From Alloscardovia omnicolens DSM 21503 (GTDB taxonomy: Bacteria; Actinomycetota; Actinomycetes; Actinomycetales; Bifidobacteriaceae): a stretch of 64,000 nt of DNA. The position numbers and the translations under genes are program-made. The notes beneath the pieces are model-generated. The model was given only the letters and a program-made list of their open reading frames with translations. It did no database searches and was not told the DNA's origin. Location: the NCBI RefSeq assembly GCF_000420505.1, contig NZ_ATVB01000010.1, forward strand, positions 1 through 64,000, read 5' to 3'. Shown here in pieces: positions 1 to 7,426 of the stretch (positions are counted from its first letter, which is position 1; each line of letters opens with the position of its first letter).

Positions 1-58
1 CGGGTGTGGAAGCGTGGTAACACGTGGAGCTGACTGGTACTAATAGTCGAAGACAATA
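1..58 (+). rRNA. rrl: 23S rRNA, 3' end (partial)
   Basis: The window opens inside the conserved 3' tail of 23S rRNA: the segment containing ggtaacacgtgga and gactggtactaatagtcga matches the universally conserved end of helix 98-101. The gene starts before the window. The exact 3' end is set by processing and is approximate. A 5S gene follows about 155 bases downstream, giving the usual 23S-5S order. Confidence 0.93.
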
Positions 59-213
59 ACACACCATAATTTTTTATGGTTTTGGTTAAACATTGAATAC
101 TCTTCCTTGCAACAAGGAACATTAAATCTGCGTACAAAACGATTCGCGTCTGCTAGCCGGTCCCCAAACCAACACGAGCCTCGTGTCGGTGGATACGAGG
201 ATAATTAAAGATT
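59..213 (+). other. 23S-5S internal transcribed spacer
   Basis: This AT-rich spacer has no ORF of note. It holds short inverted repeats (accataa/ttatggt at about 63-80, ttccttg/caaggaa near 102-118, cacga/tcgtg near 175-187) of the kind that form processing stems in rRNA precursors. Function as RNase III processing signals is inferred. Confidence 0.6.
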
Positions 214-331
214 TTGCGGTGGTCATGGCCTAGGGGAAACGCCCAGTCTCCATTTCGAACCTGGAAGCTAAGACCTAGCACGGTGATGGTACTGCACTCG
301 ATAGGGTGTGGGAGAGTAACAAACCGCCGCA
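214..331 (+). rRNA. rrf: 5S rRNA
   Basis: The sequence carries the 5S hallmarks: ggggaaacgccc in the 5' half, the loop-C segment ccatttcgaacctggaagctaagacc, and ggtgtgggagagta near the 3' end. The ends (tgcggtgg... and ...ccgccgca) pair to form helix I. The boundaries are good to a few bases. Confidence 0.95.
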
Positions 332-341
332 ACAACACTTA

Positions 342-385
342 TGGAGGGGTTGCACCATGAACGGTGCAACCCCTCCAACTTTTAT
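342..385 (+). terminator. rRNA operon terminator 1
   Basis: A perfect 15-bp inverted repeat (tggaggggttgcacc, 342-356; complement 363-377) has a six-base loop atgaac and is followed by acttttat. It lies directly after 5S, so it is the first of two intrinsic terminators for the rRNA operon. Confidence 0.88.
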
Positions 386-417
386 AAGCATAAATATAGG
401 CCGCAACAACACTTATC

Positions 418-455
418 AAAGGGGGCGACCATGATAGGTCGCCCTCTTTCCATAT
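418..455 (+). terminator. rRNA operon terminator 2
   Basis: A second hairpin (aaagggggcgacc, 418-430; ggtcgccctcttt, 437-449, one mismatch) has loop atgata. It is preceded by the same 16 bases that precede terminator 1 (ccgcaacaacacttat at 327-342 and 401-416), so the two terminators look like a duplicated module whose stems have diverged while spacer and loop start are kept. Confidence 0.8.
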
Positions 456-533
456 ATACACTCCCCACAAATTCAGGGAAGGCTCAGGGATAATCAGGGC
501 GATATTTAGATCCGAAAGTTCTACCATGGAAGT

Positions 534-902
534 ATGAGACTTTTAGGAAATATCATATGGCTCGTGTGCGGTGGACTCATGACAGCAGCGTCATGGTTTA
601 TTCTTGGTGCTGTTTTCTGTCTAACTCTGGTGGGCATCCCTATCGGTATTCAATGTTTTAAAATGGCTGGACTGACGTTAACGCCTTTCGATCAAACCGT
701 TGTATACGGTGAAAGCATCACTTCCACACTGGTTAATATTCTGTGGGCAATCACTTTCGGCTGGTTGTTTGCCTTCGCCTACCTCTTTAGCGGCATCGTC
801 AATTGCTTAACGATTATTGGTATACCCTTCGGCATCCAATCATTCAAAATGATGAAGCTCGCCTTTGCTCCGTTTGGTGCACGCATTGTGCCAATCATAT
901 AA
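534..902 (+). CDS. yccF: YccF domain integral membrane protein
   Basis: This 122-residue protein is made of two tandem YccF repeats. Each has a hydrophobic helix followed by a G-I-P-I/F-G-I-Q-x-F-K-M signature (around residues 35-43 and 97-105) and a proline-phenylalanine turn (TPFDQ, APFGA). About four membrane segments are visible. YccF proteins are inner-membrane proteins of unknown function found across bacteria. The gene stands alone between the rRNA terminators and a hairpin at 917-948. The ATG at 534 has only a weak Shine-Dalgarno sequence (ggaag). Confidence 0.88.
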   Translation: MRLLGNIIWLVCGGLMTAASWFILGAVFCLTLVGIPIGIQCFKMAGLTLTPFDQTVVYGESITSTLVNILWAITFGWLFAFAYLFSGIVNCLTIIGIPFGIQSFKMMKLAFAPFGARIVPII

Positions 903-916
903 GCGTAAAAATACAC

Positions 917-952
917 AAGAGCCAGGCTACATAAGTAACCTGGCTCTTCGTT
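917..952 (+). terminator. Hairpin between yccF and convergent glycosylation operon
   Basis: A 10-bp perfect stem (aagagccagg, 917-926; cctggctctt, 939-948) sits between the convergent ends of the YccF gene (902) and the minus-strand gene ending at 963. It probably stops transcription in at least the plus direction; the T tract is short. Confidence 0.65.
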
Positions 953-962
953 TACCTGGAGA

Positions 963-1781
963 TTATTTCTCAGTCTGAGTTAAATCATAAACCGTTACGC
1001 CATCAATAGTTTGCGCGGTGAAGTTTTCCTGTACCCACTGAGCAATCTGCTCAGCAGCTGAAGAACCACCATTAGCCTGACCTCCCATACTATTGCCAGC
1101 AATATAATAATGAATCAATTTTTTGCTCACATATTCTTTGAACTGTTCCAGCGTAGGATAATTATCCGTTCCATTAAAACCGCCAATCGCCATAACAGGA
1201 ACTTCACTGGCTAACTGGTATGAAGCCGCAGATTGAGATTCAGTTGTGGCCGCTGCCCATCGGTACTTAGGAGCATCCTCTTGCAAAAGAGCAATCAGTT
1301 CAGTACTCGTGGAAGCACCACCACCGCCCACTAAACCGCCCATGCCACCCATACCGCCTGACTCCGTATTATTGCCAGAAGAAGCTGAGCCGTTCGAATT
1401 TGATGAATTGGATGATGTGTCAGAACCTGATGAACCTGTTGGTGGGGCGCCACCCATGTTGGAATCTCCACCGCTTGGCGCGCCCTGAGCTCCTTGACCT
1501 TGAGGCATAACGCCTTGGGAATTCGAGTCGTTATTCGATGCACCTCTAGGAGATTCGCCTTGAGGGGCTGCCTGGGAAGTATTGCCCGATGAAGGGCCTT
1601 GTTGTTGAGACTGCTGCGGGCCAGCAGACTGCGATGAAGTAGCAGAAGTTACACCTGATGCGTTCTGTGTTGCGTACGCCACAGACCACACAGTTGGAGT
1701 GATAAGAGTGGCTGCAGCAATTAGACCGATAGAGAAATTACGTATCATATGGGAGGCTGCAGGTTGGGTATGAGTTGTCAT
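963..1781 (-). CDS. Membrane-anchored YkcB/ArnT-type C-terminal domain protein
   Basis: The 272-residue product has a single membrane segment near residues 15-35 (IGLIAAATLITPTVWSVAYA), then a long Ser/Gly/Asn/Gln-rich stalk (about 36-160) and a folded C-terminal domain with YRWAAATTESQSAASYQLAS, VPVMAIGGFNGTDNYPTLEQ and KLIHYYIAG. This domain is normally the extracytoplasmic C-terminal part of actinobacterial GT39 (YkcB-like) mannosyl/aminoarabinosyltransferases. Here it is a separate protein, encoded third after the GT39 catalytic gene. Start ATG at 1781 is preceded by aggattata, nine bases after the upstream stop. Likely it works with the neighbouring GT39 enzyme outside the membrane; its own activity is unknown. 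Confidence 0.82.
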   Translation of the reverse strand: MTTHTQPAASHMIRNFSIGLIAAATLITPTVWSVAYATQNASGVTSATSSQSAGPQQSQQQGPSSGNTSQAAPQGESPRGASNNDSNSQGVMPQGQGAQGAPSGGDSNMGGAPPTGSSGSDTSSNSSNSNGSASSGNNTESGGMGGMGGLVGGGGASTSTELIALLQEDAPKYRWAAATTESQSAASYQLASEVPVMAIGGFNGTDNYPTLEQFKEYVSKKLIHYYIAGNSMGGQANGGSSAAEQIAQWVQENFTAQTIDGVTVYDLTQTEK

Positions 1782-1790
1782 TATAATCCT

Positions 1791-2207
1791 TTAGCTATTG
1801 GTATCGGAATTAGAAGAATCCGATTGCGAATTATTGTTATTGTGTGTTTGATCCTGCGGAGCCGTGTTATTAGAGTTATCTGAGTTTCCAGAGTTTTCGG
1901 AGTTATTCGACCCATCAGGTCCACCTTGCATTCCACCCTGAGAATTCTGACCGCCAGGACCGCCTTGCATGTTCTGCGACATTGGCTGCATAGTGCCGTG
2001 AGCGCTGCTGGAAGCAATCATCCACGTTGTAGGAGCAATAAGAGCAGCACCCACGATAAAACCTATAGCTATGTGAAGGAAGGTTTTCTTCTTTTCTGCA
2101 GATGTTTGGCTTGGCGCTACGGGCATAGCTGCCTGAGCTGAGGCTGCTGCAGGAGCGTCGTTCTGAGAAAAGTCCTGATATGGAGCGTTCTGTGTATTGT
2201 CTGTCAT
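1791..2207 (-). CDS. Small single-TM stalk protein, paralogue of the downstream protein's N-terminus
   Basis: 138 residues: a cytoplasmic Ala/Pro/Gln-rich N-terminus, one membrane helix at about 47-66 (IGFIVGAALIAPTTWMIASS), then a low-complexity Gly/Asn/Ser/Gln tail with no folded domain. The helix resembles that of the downstream 272-residue protein (IGLIAAATLITPTVWSVAYA) and the last helix of the upstream GT39 enzyme (LALVSALAGPIAWTAATIST), including the spaced G/A...P..W pattern. It therefore looks like a duplicated last helix plus linker without the C-terminal domain. RBS aaaggaataatc precedes ATG 2207. Function unknown. Confidence 0.72.
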   Translation of the reverse strand: MTDNTQNAPYQDFSQNDAPAAASAQAAMPVAPSQTSAEKKKTFLHIAIGFIVGAALIAPTTWMIASSSAHGTMQPMSQNMQGGPGGQNSQGGMQGGPDGSNNSENSGNSDNSNNTAPQDQTHNNNNSQSDSSNSDTNS

Positions 2208-2222
2208 GATTATTCCTTTGTT

Positions 2223-3809
2223 TTAATTATTGGTTGATGGAGGTGCCATTCCGCCTCCTCGTGGCCCGCCACCCATGGAGGTTTGAGGTCCAGCAGAGAC
2301 GATAGATCCGCGATGACCGGTAGAGATAGTAGCTGCCGTCCACGCGATAGGTCCAGCCAAAGCTGAGACAAGAGCAAGAGCTGCACCCAGAGCTGAGATA
2401 GTTCTGAGCAATGGTAGGTTCAGATTTAGTTCTGAGATATTACTGATACCGAGAGCAATAAAGATGATTCCAGCGATACCACCAGTAATGAGAACTGTGT
2501 AAGCGATCATGGCATAGCCAGAAGCTTGAGAGATAAGAGTAAAACTCCATCCAGCAGTAATCATAATTGTTACCGCAGCAGTCAGAGGTGCCCAGATAGT
2601 ATGACGTTCTGACCATAAGAGAGCAACGCCTGCAGCACTGAGAACTGCGATAGCTGGGGCGATTGCAACTGTATAATATGCGTGGAAGATGCCAGACATA
2701 TAGCTGAAAATTAGCCATGTGACAATAAGCCAACCGCCAAAAATAATTGCGCATGCACGGCGAATATCTGTACGGTTTTTCCATCCTGCAACAGCAAGAG
2801 CTACAATCAAACCTGCAAGGGCTGCGAAAACGAGCCACGAAATCTGACCGTTAAAATCGCTCGTGAACAAACGATTCCAACCAGTTTCTCCCCACTGTCC
2901 ACCTTGAGATTTACCAGATTCGCCTGGCACAACCGATCCAGTTTCATCGCCAGTTAAACGACCTAAACCGTTGTATCCGAAGGTCAGCTCCAAGAAGGAG
3001 TTATTCTGAGATCCGCCGATATATGGGCGCATACTTGCAGGAACGAGAACGGTGAGTAAAACCCACCAGCCTGCCGAGATGGTCATGGTAACCAGCGCTA
3101 CTATACCATCAAGGAGCCGACGCCAGAATTTTGTTGGCGAAGCAATCATAAATGCCAGAGCAATTCCCGGAAGAATGAGCATAACCTGCAACTGTTTCGT
3201 TAAGAATCCAAAGCCTACAGCAACACCTGCCAGAGCCATCCACCCTGTGCGACGCAGATTACCCAAGCGGGTAGTATCATGCTCAAGAGCGCGCAAAGTA
3301 GCAGCTACAGCAGCAACTTCAAGGAAAACGAGCAAAGCATCAGGATTATTAAAACGGAACATCAAAGCAGCTACTGGAGTAGTCATAAAAATAACTGAAG
3401 CTAAAATGCCGGTCCAGTTGCCCCAATATCTGCGCGTAACGCTGTAAATCAATCCGGTGGTTAATACTCCCAACACAGCTTGAGGAAGTAAAATCGCGAA
3501 GGAGTTCAGTCCAAAAGCGCGCACAGAAAGAGCCATAAGCCAAATAGACGCAGGCGGTTTATCTACAGTAATCGCATTACCGGCATCAGACGAACCCCAC
3601 AGAAAAGCCCACCAATTCTGCGATCCTGCTTGAGCTGCGGCCGAATAAAACTCGTTGGCATAACCTGAAGCTGTTAAGTTCACAAAGAACACAGCTACTG
3701 CAGCAAGCATAACGGCGCCAAAAGCAATCCAATCAGTTCGCGAGCGTGAGGGCAGAACGAAGCGATTTGTGTAGCGATTCGTAGAGCGTGAATGAGTAGA
3801 AGAAGTCAT
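2223..3809 (-). CDS. GT39-family (YkcB/ArnT-like) polyprenyl-phosphate glycosyltransferase
   Basis: This 528-residue polytopic protein transfers a sugar from a polyprenyl-phosphate donor to an envelope acceptor. The first periplasmic loop has ANEFYSAAAQAGSQNW and DKPPASIWLMAL, and the second loop MFRFNNPDALLVFLEV; these are the conserved acidic/aromatic motifs of YkcB-like GT39 enzymes. About twelve hydrophobic segments follow. The protein ends soon after its last helix with a Gly/Pro tail (GPQTSMGGGPRGGG), where homologues continue into a soluble C-terminal domain; that domain is encoded by the gene at 963-1781. It lies 9 bases after the GT2 gene, with RBS aaggatacttt. Confidence 0.87.
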   Translation of the reverse strand: MTSSTHSRSTNRYTNRFVLPSRSRTDWIAFGAVMLAAVAVFFVNLTASGYANEFYSAAAQAGSQNWWAFLWGSSDAGNAITVDKPPASIWLMALSVRAFGLNSFAILLPQAVLGVLTTGLIYSVTRRYWGNWTGILASVIFMTTPVAALMFRFNNPDALLVFLEVAAVAATLRALEHDTTRLGNLRRTGWMALAGVAVGFGFLTKQLQVMLILPGIALAFMIASPTKFWRRLLDGIVALVTMTISAGWWVLLTVLVPASMRPYIGGSQNNSFLELTFGYNGLGRLTGDETGSVVPGESGKSQGGQWGETGWNRLFTSDFNGQISWLVFAALAGLIVALAVAGWKNRTDIRRACAIIFGGWLIVTWLIFSYMSGIFHAYYTVAIAPAIAVLSAAGVALLWSERHTIWAPLTAAVTIMITAGWSFTLISQASGYAMIAYTVLITGGIAGIIFIALGISNISELNLNLPLLRTISALGAALALVSALAGPIAWTAATISTGHRGSIVSAGPQTSMGGGPRGGGMAPPSTNN

Positions 3810-3818
3810 AAAGTATCC

Positions 3819-4718
3819 TTAAACAGCGGGAACAAGAAGACGAACAGGAACAAGGCTTCCTCGGAAAACGGGTGCGCGGAGCGACTCCATGCGTACAGCA
3901 CGTTTTTGCAAAGCACCGATAGTGCCGCGACCGTAGCGAGAACGCATACGAATCATGCCCTGAATGTCTTTGCGTGCAGTGTCAATAATGTGTACGGAAC
4001 TATTCGGATCTTCAACCCAGTACACGGGGATTTGATTGAGTTGAAGACCGCGGTTTTGAGCCAGAAGAAGAAGCTCTGTGTCGAAGAACCATTCATTATC
4101 TTGAATGGATGGAGCTAGAGCACGGAAAACATCGGCGCGTACAGCTTTAAAACCGCATTGCGCATCGCTAAAGTTTGCGCCCGAATAGCTGCGCAGTAAG
4201 AAGTTGTAGCAGCGCGAAATAATATCGCGGAGAAAACTGCGCGCGGTTTTTGATTCTTTCATAAGTCGCGAACCAATCGCCAAATCCGCCTTATGATGAA
4301 GAAGAGGAAGAACGAGATCATCGATGTGCTCCAAACTTGTCGATAAATCCGCATCCATATAAGTAACAACCTCAGCGGACGAACTCATCCACGCGGTTTT
4401 TAACGCTAAACCGCGACCTTTACGCTGAAGATGCATAGCTCGAATAGATTGCGGGTGCTGAGCTGTTAACTCAGTAGCGATATTCCACGTAGAATCGGTG
4501 CTGGCATTATCGATAACAACAATGCGCCAGGAGAACGTAGTATTATGCCTCTCAGCGAGATACTCGTGTAAGGATTCGACTGCATTGTGCAGGCATGATT
4601 CCTCGTTATACACCGGTATCATAAACTCTACGTCCGCTGGTTCGGGAGCGCCGTAATACGAAACTCTTTGAGATTCAAATGAAACGATGGATGAGTGTTC
4701 CATGGAGGGGTGTTCCAT
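3819..4718 (-). CDS. GT2-family polyprenyl-phosphate glycosyltransferase
   Basis: 299 residues with a GT-A fold: EFMIPVYNEE near the N-terminus, IDNASTDST for nucleotide binding, the metal-binding DADLS motif, IGSRLM, and SDAQCGFKAVRADVF typical of dolichyl/undecaprenyl-phosphate glucosyl- or mannosyltransferases. It likely charges a lipid carrier with the sugar that the downstream GT39 enzyme then uses. No C-terminal GtrA-type membrane domain is present. Start ATG 4718 follows aaaggagcacat. It is the first gene of the four-gene minus-strand operon and is divergent from the aldo/keto reductase. Confidence 0.88.
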   Translation of the reverse strand: MEHPSMEHSSIVSFESQRVSYYGAPEPADVEFMIPVYNEESCLHNAVESLHEYLAERHNTTFSWRIVVIDNASTDSTWNIATELTAQHPQSIRAMHLQRKGRGLALKTAWMSSSAEVVTYMDADLSTSLEHIDDLVLPLLHHKADLAIGSRLMKESKTARSFLRDIISRCYNFLLRSYSGANFSDAQCGFKAVRADVFRALAPSIQDNEWFFDTELLLLAQNRGLQLNQIPVYWVEDPNSSVHIIDTARKDIQGMIRMRSRYGRGTIGALQKRAVRMESLRAPVFRGSLVPVRLLVPAV

Positions 4719-4874
4719 ATGTGCTCCTTTCAGGATGTCTGGTTTAAGTTAAACGAAAGAATCTGAAGGCAAACTCCATGTAAAGTTTGGTTCTTCTCCA
4801 CGTTCGCTGAAAGCTTTCTGAAAGGTGAAGAGTGTATAGTGACTGGTGAAGGCAAAAATATCAAGGAGGATTAT

Positions 4875-5813
4875 ATGAAAACAGTGAGCATTGGTCGCAC
4901 ACCAGTGAAGTCGTCGGCTGTGGCTCAAGGCGTGATGCGTATGGCTGAAAAGTCAGCAGCAGAAGCTGAAAAAATTACTGCCGCAGCTCTTGAAGCAGGC
5001 ATTACCTTCTTCGATACTGCAGATGTGTATACGGATGGTGAGAGCTCGCGTAAGCTTGGCGCTGCTTTGAAAAGCTTGAACGTTGATCGTTCTTCTATAG
5101 AACTGCAAACAAAAGTCGGTATTATTGCTGCAGAAGAAACAGGCTCGGTAACTGTTTATGATTTTTCGAAGAAACGCATTCTTGACCGCGTTGATTATGA
5201 ACTGAAAAACTTACAGACCGATTATGTTGATTTTTTGCTTCTCCATCGTCCGGATACGCTGCTTGAGCCTGATGAGATTAATGAGGCGTTTGCCGAGCTT
5301 AAGACTGCTGGGAAGGTGCGTCATTTTGGTGTGAGCAATATGTCCGCTTGGCAGACCGAGTTCTTGCAAAGCGAGCTCGATGAGAAGTTAGAGGTTAATC
5401 AGTTGCAGCTGAGTTTGGCGCATAGCGGCATGATTGATCAGAATATTTACACCAATATGGAAGAGACGCGCAGTATCGATCGTGATAGTGGGTTGCTTGA
5501 GTATTCTCGTTTGCGCAAGATGACTATTCAGGCATGGAGTCCGCTGCAAGCAGGATTCTTTGGCGGCACTTTCGTGGATAATCCGGAATTCCCAGAGCTT
5601 AATGCGAAGCTCGAAGAATTGGCAGGCAAGTATAACAGCACAAAGAATGGTATTGCGGTAGCATGGTTGCTGCGTCATCCATCCAATATGCAGGTGATTA
5701 TTGGTTCGATGAATACTGAGCGTATCGCACAGTTTGCTGCAGGAGCAGATGTGCAGCTGAGCCGCCAAGAATGGTATGAGCTCTATGCTGCTGCAGGCAA
5801 TTTGCTACCATAA
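4875..5813 (+). CDS. Aldo/keto reductase (YdhF-like)
   Basis: A 312-residue NAD(P)H-dependent oxidoreductase of the aldo/keto reductase superfamily. The catalytic tetrad is recognisable: Asp and Tyr in FDTADVYTDGESS, Lys in LQTKVG, His in LLLHRPD; the C-terminal cofactor segment is VIIGSMNTERI. An upstream in-frame start exists at 4839, but the ATG at 4875 has a perfect aaggagg six bases before it, so I chose it. Substrate is unknown. It is a single gene facing away from the GT operon. Confidence 0.88.
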   Translation: MKTVSIGRTPVKSSAVAQGVMRMAEKSAAEAEKITAAALEAGITFFDTADVYTDGESSRKLGAALKSLNVDRSSIELQTKVGIIAAEETGSVTVYDFSKKRILDRVDYELKNLQTDYVDFLLLHRPDTLLEPDEINEAFAELKTAGKVRHFGVSNMSAWQTEFLQSELDEKLEVNQLQLSLAHSGMIDQNIYTNMEETRSIDRDSGLLEYSRLRKMTIQAWSPLQAGFFGGTFVDNPEFPELNAKLEELAGKYNSTKNGIAVAWLLRHPSNMQVIIGSMNTERIAQFAAGADVQLSRQEWYELYAAAGNLLP

Positions 5814-5818
5814 CTTCC

Positions 5819-6100
5819 ATGTATAACTTCACTCCACAGCGTTGCACGTCTACCAAGAAGATTATGTACAAGACGCGTGACCAAGCGCAAAATGCGGTTC
5901 GCGACAGCTATATTGAGCGAGGCGTGCAACTGTGGGTGTATGTGTGTGATTATTGCGGCACATGGCATTTAACAAGTCGGCCGCCCGTCCAGGATGCGAT
6001 TCGCAACGTGGGCAGAACATCTGCTCCTACAGGGCGTAAATCCTGGTCGGGCAAGCCGGTTTTATCTCGTAAGCGCGGATTTAAGCCGCGCAAGCACTAA
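5819..6100 (+). CDS. Small basic CxxC zinc-ribbon-like protein
   Basis: 93 residues, Arg/Lys-rich (C-terminus SRKRGFKPRKH). It has an upstream Cys (RCTSTKK), a central CDYCGTWHLTS motif and the pattern of a one-finger treble-clef or ribbon; Cys9, Cys43, Cys46 and His49 could bind zinc. Similar small CxxCxxWHLT proteins are seen in actinobacteria without a known role. It starts five bases after the aldo/keto reductase stop, so it may be co-transcribed. A nucleic-acid-binding role is only inferred from charge and the ribbon. Confidence 0.68.
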   Translation: MYNFTPQRCTSTKKIMYKTRDQAQNAVRDSYIERGVQLWVYVCDYCGTWHLTSRPPVQDAIRNVGRTSAPTGRKSWSGKPVLSRKRGFKPRKH

Positions 6101-6106
6101 TCAATT

Positions 6107-6895
6107 TTAGAAACTGCGTCCCGTAAAGCCTTGCTCACGAGCAGGTTTACCGAAAGCACGTGTTAAGCGACCGGTATCCGCGGTCTGAGAAGCGATGTGC
6201 TCAGTAAATGCCATCACAGGCGTATTAGGGTTGCGCAAATCATAATACTTCTTTACTTCTTCATCGAAATCGTGCAGAGCATCGGTCATGCTTTCAATCT
6301 CGCTGTCTGCAGGGTAGCGGTTCTCAAAGAACTGCAGCGAGCGGTCCATACGCGGCTTAATCTGAGGTTGCTGGGACGGACGGCCAATCGCCAAACCGAG
6401 CACAGGGAATGTACGCTCCGGCAGATCAAGCAAATCAATAACTGCCTGCTGATCGTTTAAAATCGAGCCCAAAATAACTGCACCCAAACCGAGGGACTCC
6501 GCGGCTGTCTCCATCGCATGCAGAGCCAAAACAGCATCGTTCTGCCCCTGAGTAAAGGTGTAATCAGAGTCCAAAGTAATAGAATCCTCAGGAACACCGG
6601 CCTCGCGAGCGATGCGCAAGTTGCGGTGGTCATCGATAATAAAAATGTAGAGGAGTGGAGCCTGCGCAATATACGGCTGATTGCCAATCTCAGCCAAACG
6701 CTGTGCCACAACCTTATCGCTAATGCGGATCGCGAACCATGCGTTAAAGTACTGACTGGTTGCAGCCTGCTGAGCGGCGCGCTCGAGCGTTTCGCGCTCA
6801 TCCTCGCTAATCGGCGTATCCTCGAAAGCGCGAATCGTGCGGCGGGTGAGCAAAGTATCTACAGTAGGGTTGTGAATAATAGCCATAATACGCAT
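6107..6895 (-). CDS. Nitroreductase-family NADPH-dependent flavin oxidoreductase
   Basis: 262 residues of the NfsA/FRP nitroreductase group. The N-terminal RRTIRAFEDTPI is the FMN-binding arginine motif, GLGAVILGSI is the conserved flavin-binding glycine segment, and LAIGRPSQQPQIKPRM is the dimer/FMN C-terminal motif. It probably reduces nitro compounds, quinones or flavins with NADPH. The start at 6895 is downstream of a hairpin whose 3' arm holds the only purine-rich SD-like sequence (aaggtaaggg). It converges on the zinc-ribbon gene. Confidence 0.86.
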   Translation of the reverse strand: MRIMAIIHNPTVDTLLTRRTIRAFEDTPISEDERETLERAAQQAATSQYFNAWFAIRISDKVVAQRLAEIGNQPYIAQAPLLYIFIIDDHRNLRIAREAGVPEDSITLDSDYTFTQGQNDAVLALHAMETAAESLGLGAVILGSILNDQQAVIDLLDLPERTFPVLGLAIGRPSQQPQIKPRMDRSLQFFENRYPADSEIESMTDALHDFDEEVKKYYDLRNPNTPVMAFTEHIASQTADTGRLTRAFGKPAREQGFTGRSF

Positions 6896-6901
6896 ACTAA
6901 T

Positions 6902-6930
6902 AAAGCCCTTACCTTGAGGGTAAGAGCTTT
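6902..6930 (-). terminator. Hairpin between DUF4235 gene and nitroreductase start
   Basis: A 12-bp stem with one mismatch (aaagcccttacc, 6902-6913; ggtaagagcttt, 6919-6930) separates the end of the DUF4235 gene (6955) from the nitroreductase ATG (6895). On the minus strand it is followed by gctttatt. It could terminate the upstream transcript, or hide the nitroreductase SD, or both. Confidence 0.55.
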
Positions 6931-6954
6931 AAGCATTGAGTGAAAATTGCGTGC

Positions 6955-7359
6955 CTACTTTTTGCCGTTCTTCCGCGCGGCGCGCGTGTGACGGTACTTT
7001 ACGAAACTCTCTGAACCTCGCTGCGACAAATTCGTGAGCAGAGAACCGAGCGCAGCCGAAAGAGCAGCAAAAATCATAGAGGCAATAATGCCGTCGGCTA
7101 AATCGTTGCCATCGTCGTCCACAGCCTTCGCACCCAAAACCTTGCGCTTACCGCGCTTCCATATGGTTTCAGACAGCTTGCCTGCAATAATACCTACGAC
7201 AGCTGGGATGCCAAACTTGAGCAGTTTATCGAAAGCATCGTCTGGATCGCTTTTAATCTGCGTGCGCAGGGTATTAACCTTCGTATCGACCTTGCGCAGC
7301 TGCTCGACGGCCTGCGGTTGGGAAGTGCCTTGCGAAGTATCTGATGTGTGCTTGCTCAT
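6955..7359 (-). CDS. DUF4235 domain small membrane protein
   Basis: 134 residues. The core reads FGIPAVVGIIAGKLSETIWKRGKRK...DGIIASMIFAALSAALGSLLTNLSQRGSESFVKYRH, matching the DUF4235 pattern of two hydrophobic helices around a Trp-Lys turn and a C-terminal R-G...Y motif. The family is actinobacterial and of unknown function. An in-frame start at 7434 would overlap the divergent gene's promoter and coding start, so I chose the Met at 7359 (MSKHTSD), which has a weak aagaga SD. Confidence 0.78.
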   Translation of the reverse strand: MSKHTSDTSQGTSQPQAVEQLRKVDTKVNTLRTQIKSDPDDAFDKLLKFGIPAVVGIIAGKLSETIWKRGKRKVLGAKAVDDDGNDLADGIIASMIFAALSAALGSLLTNLSQRGSESFVKYRHTRAARKNGKK

Positions 7360-7391
7360 GTCTCTTATTATCGCATAGCAAGCATACTTCG

Positions 7392-7426
7392 TTGCACTCT
7401 GCTCATTCTTTGTTAGTATAAAAGGG
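7392..7426 (+). promoter_or_regulatory. Leaderless promoter of the histidine phosphatase gene
   Basis: TTGCAC (7392-7397), a 16-base spacer and TAGTAT (7414-7419) form a near-consensus sigma-70-type promoter. The predicted transcription start, six bases after the -10 box, coincides with the GTG start codon at 7426. No usable SD lies between. Confidence 0.65.

Noticed and set aside
1246-1488. Proline-rich 80-residue plus-strand frame
   Set aside because: Antisense shadow of the Gly/Ser-rich stalk of the minus-strand gene.
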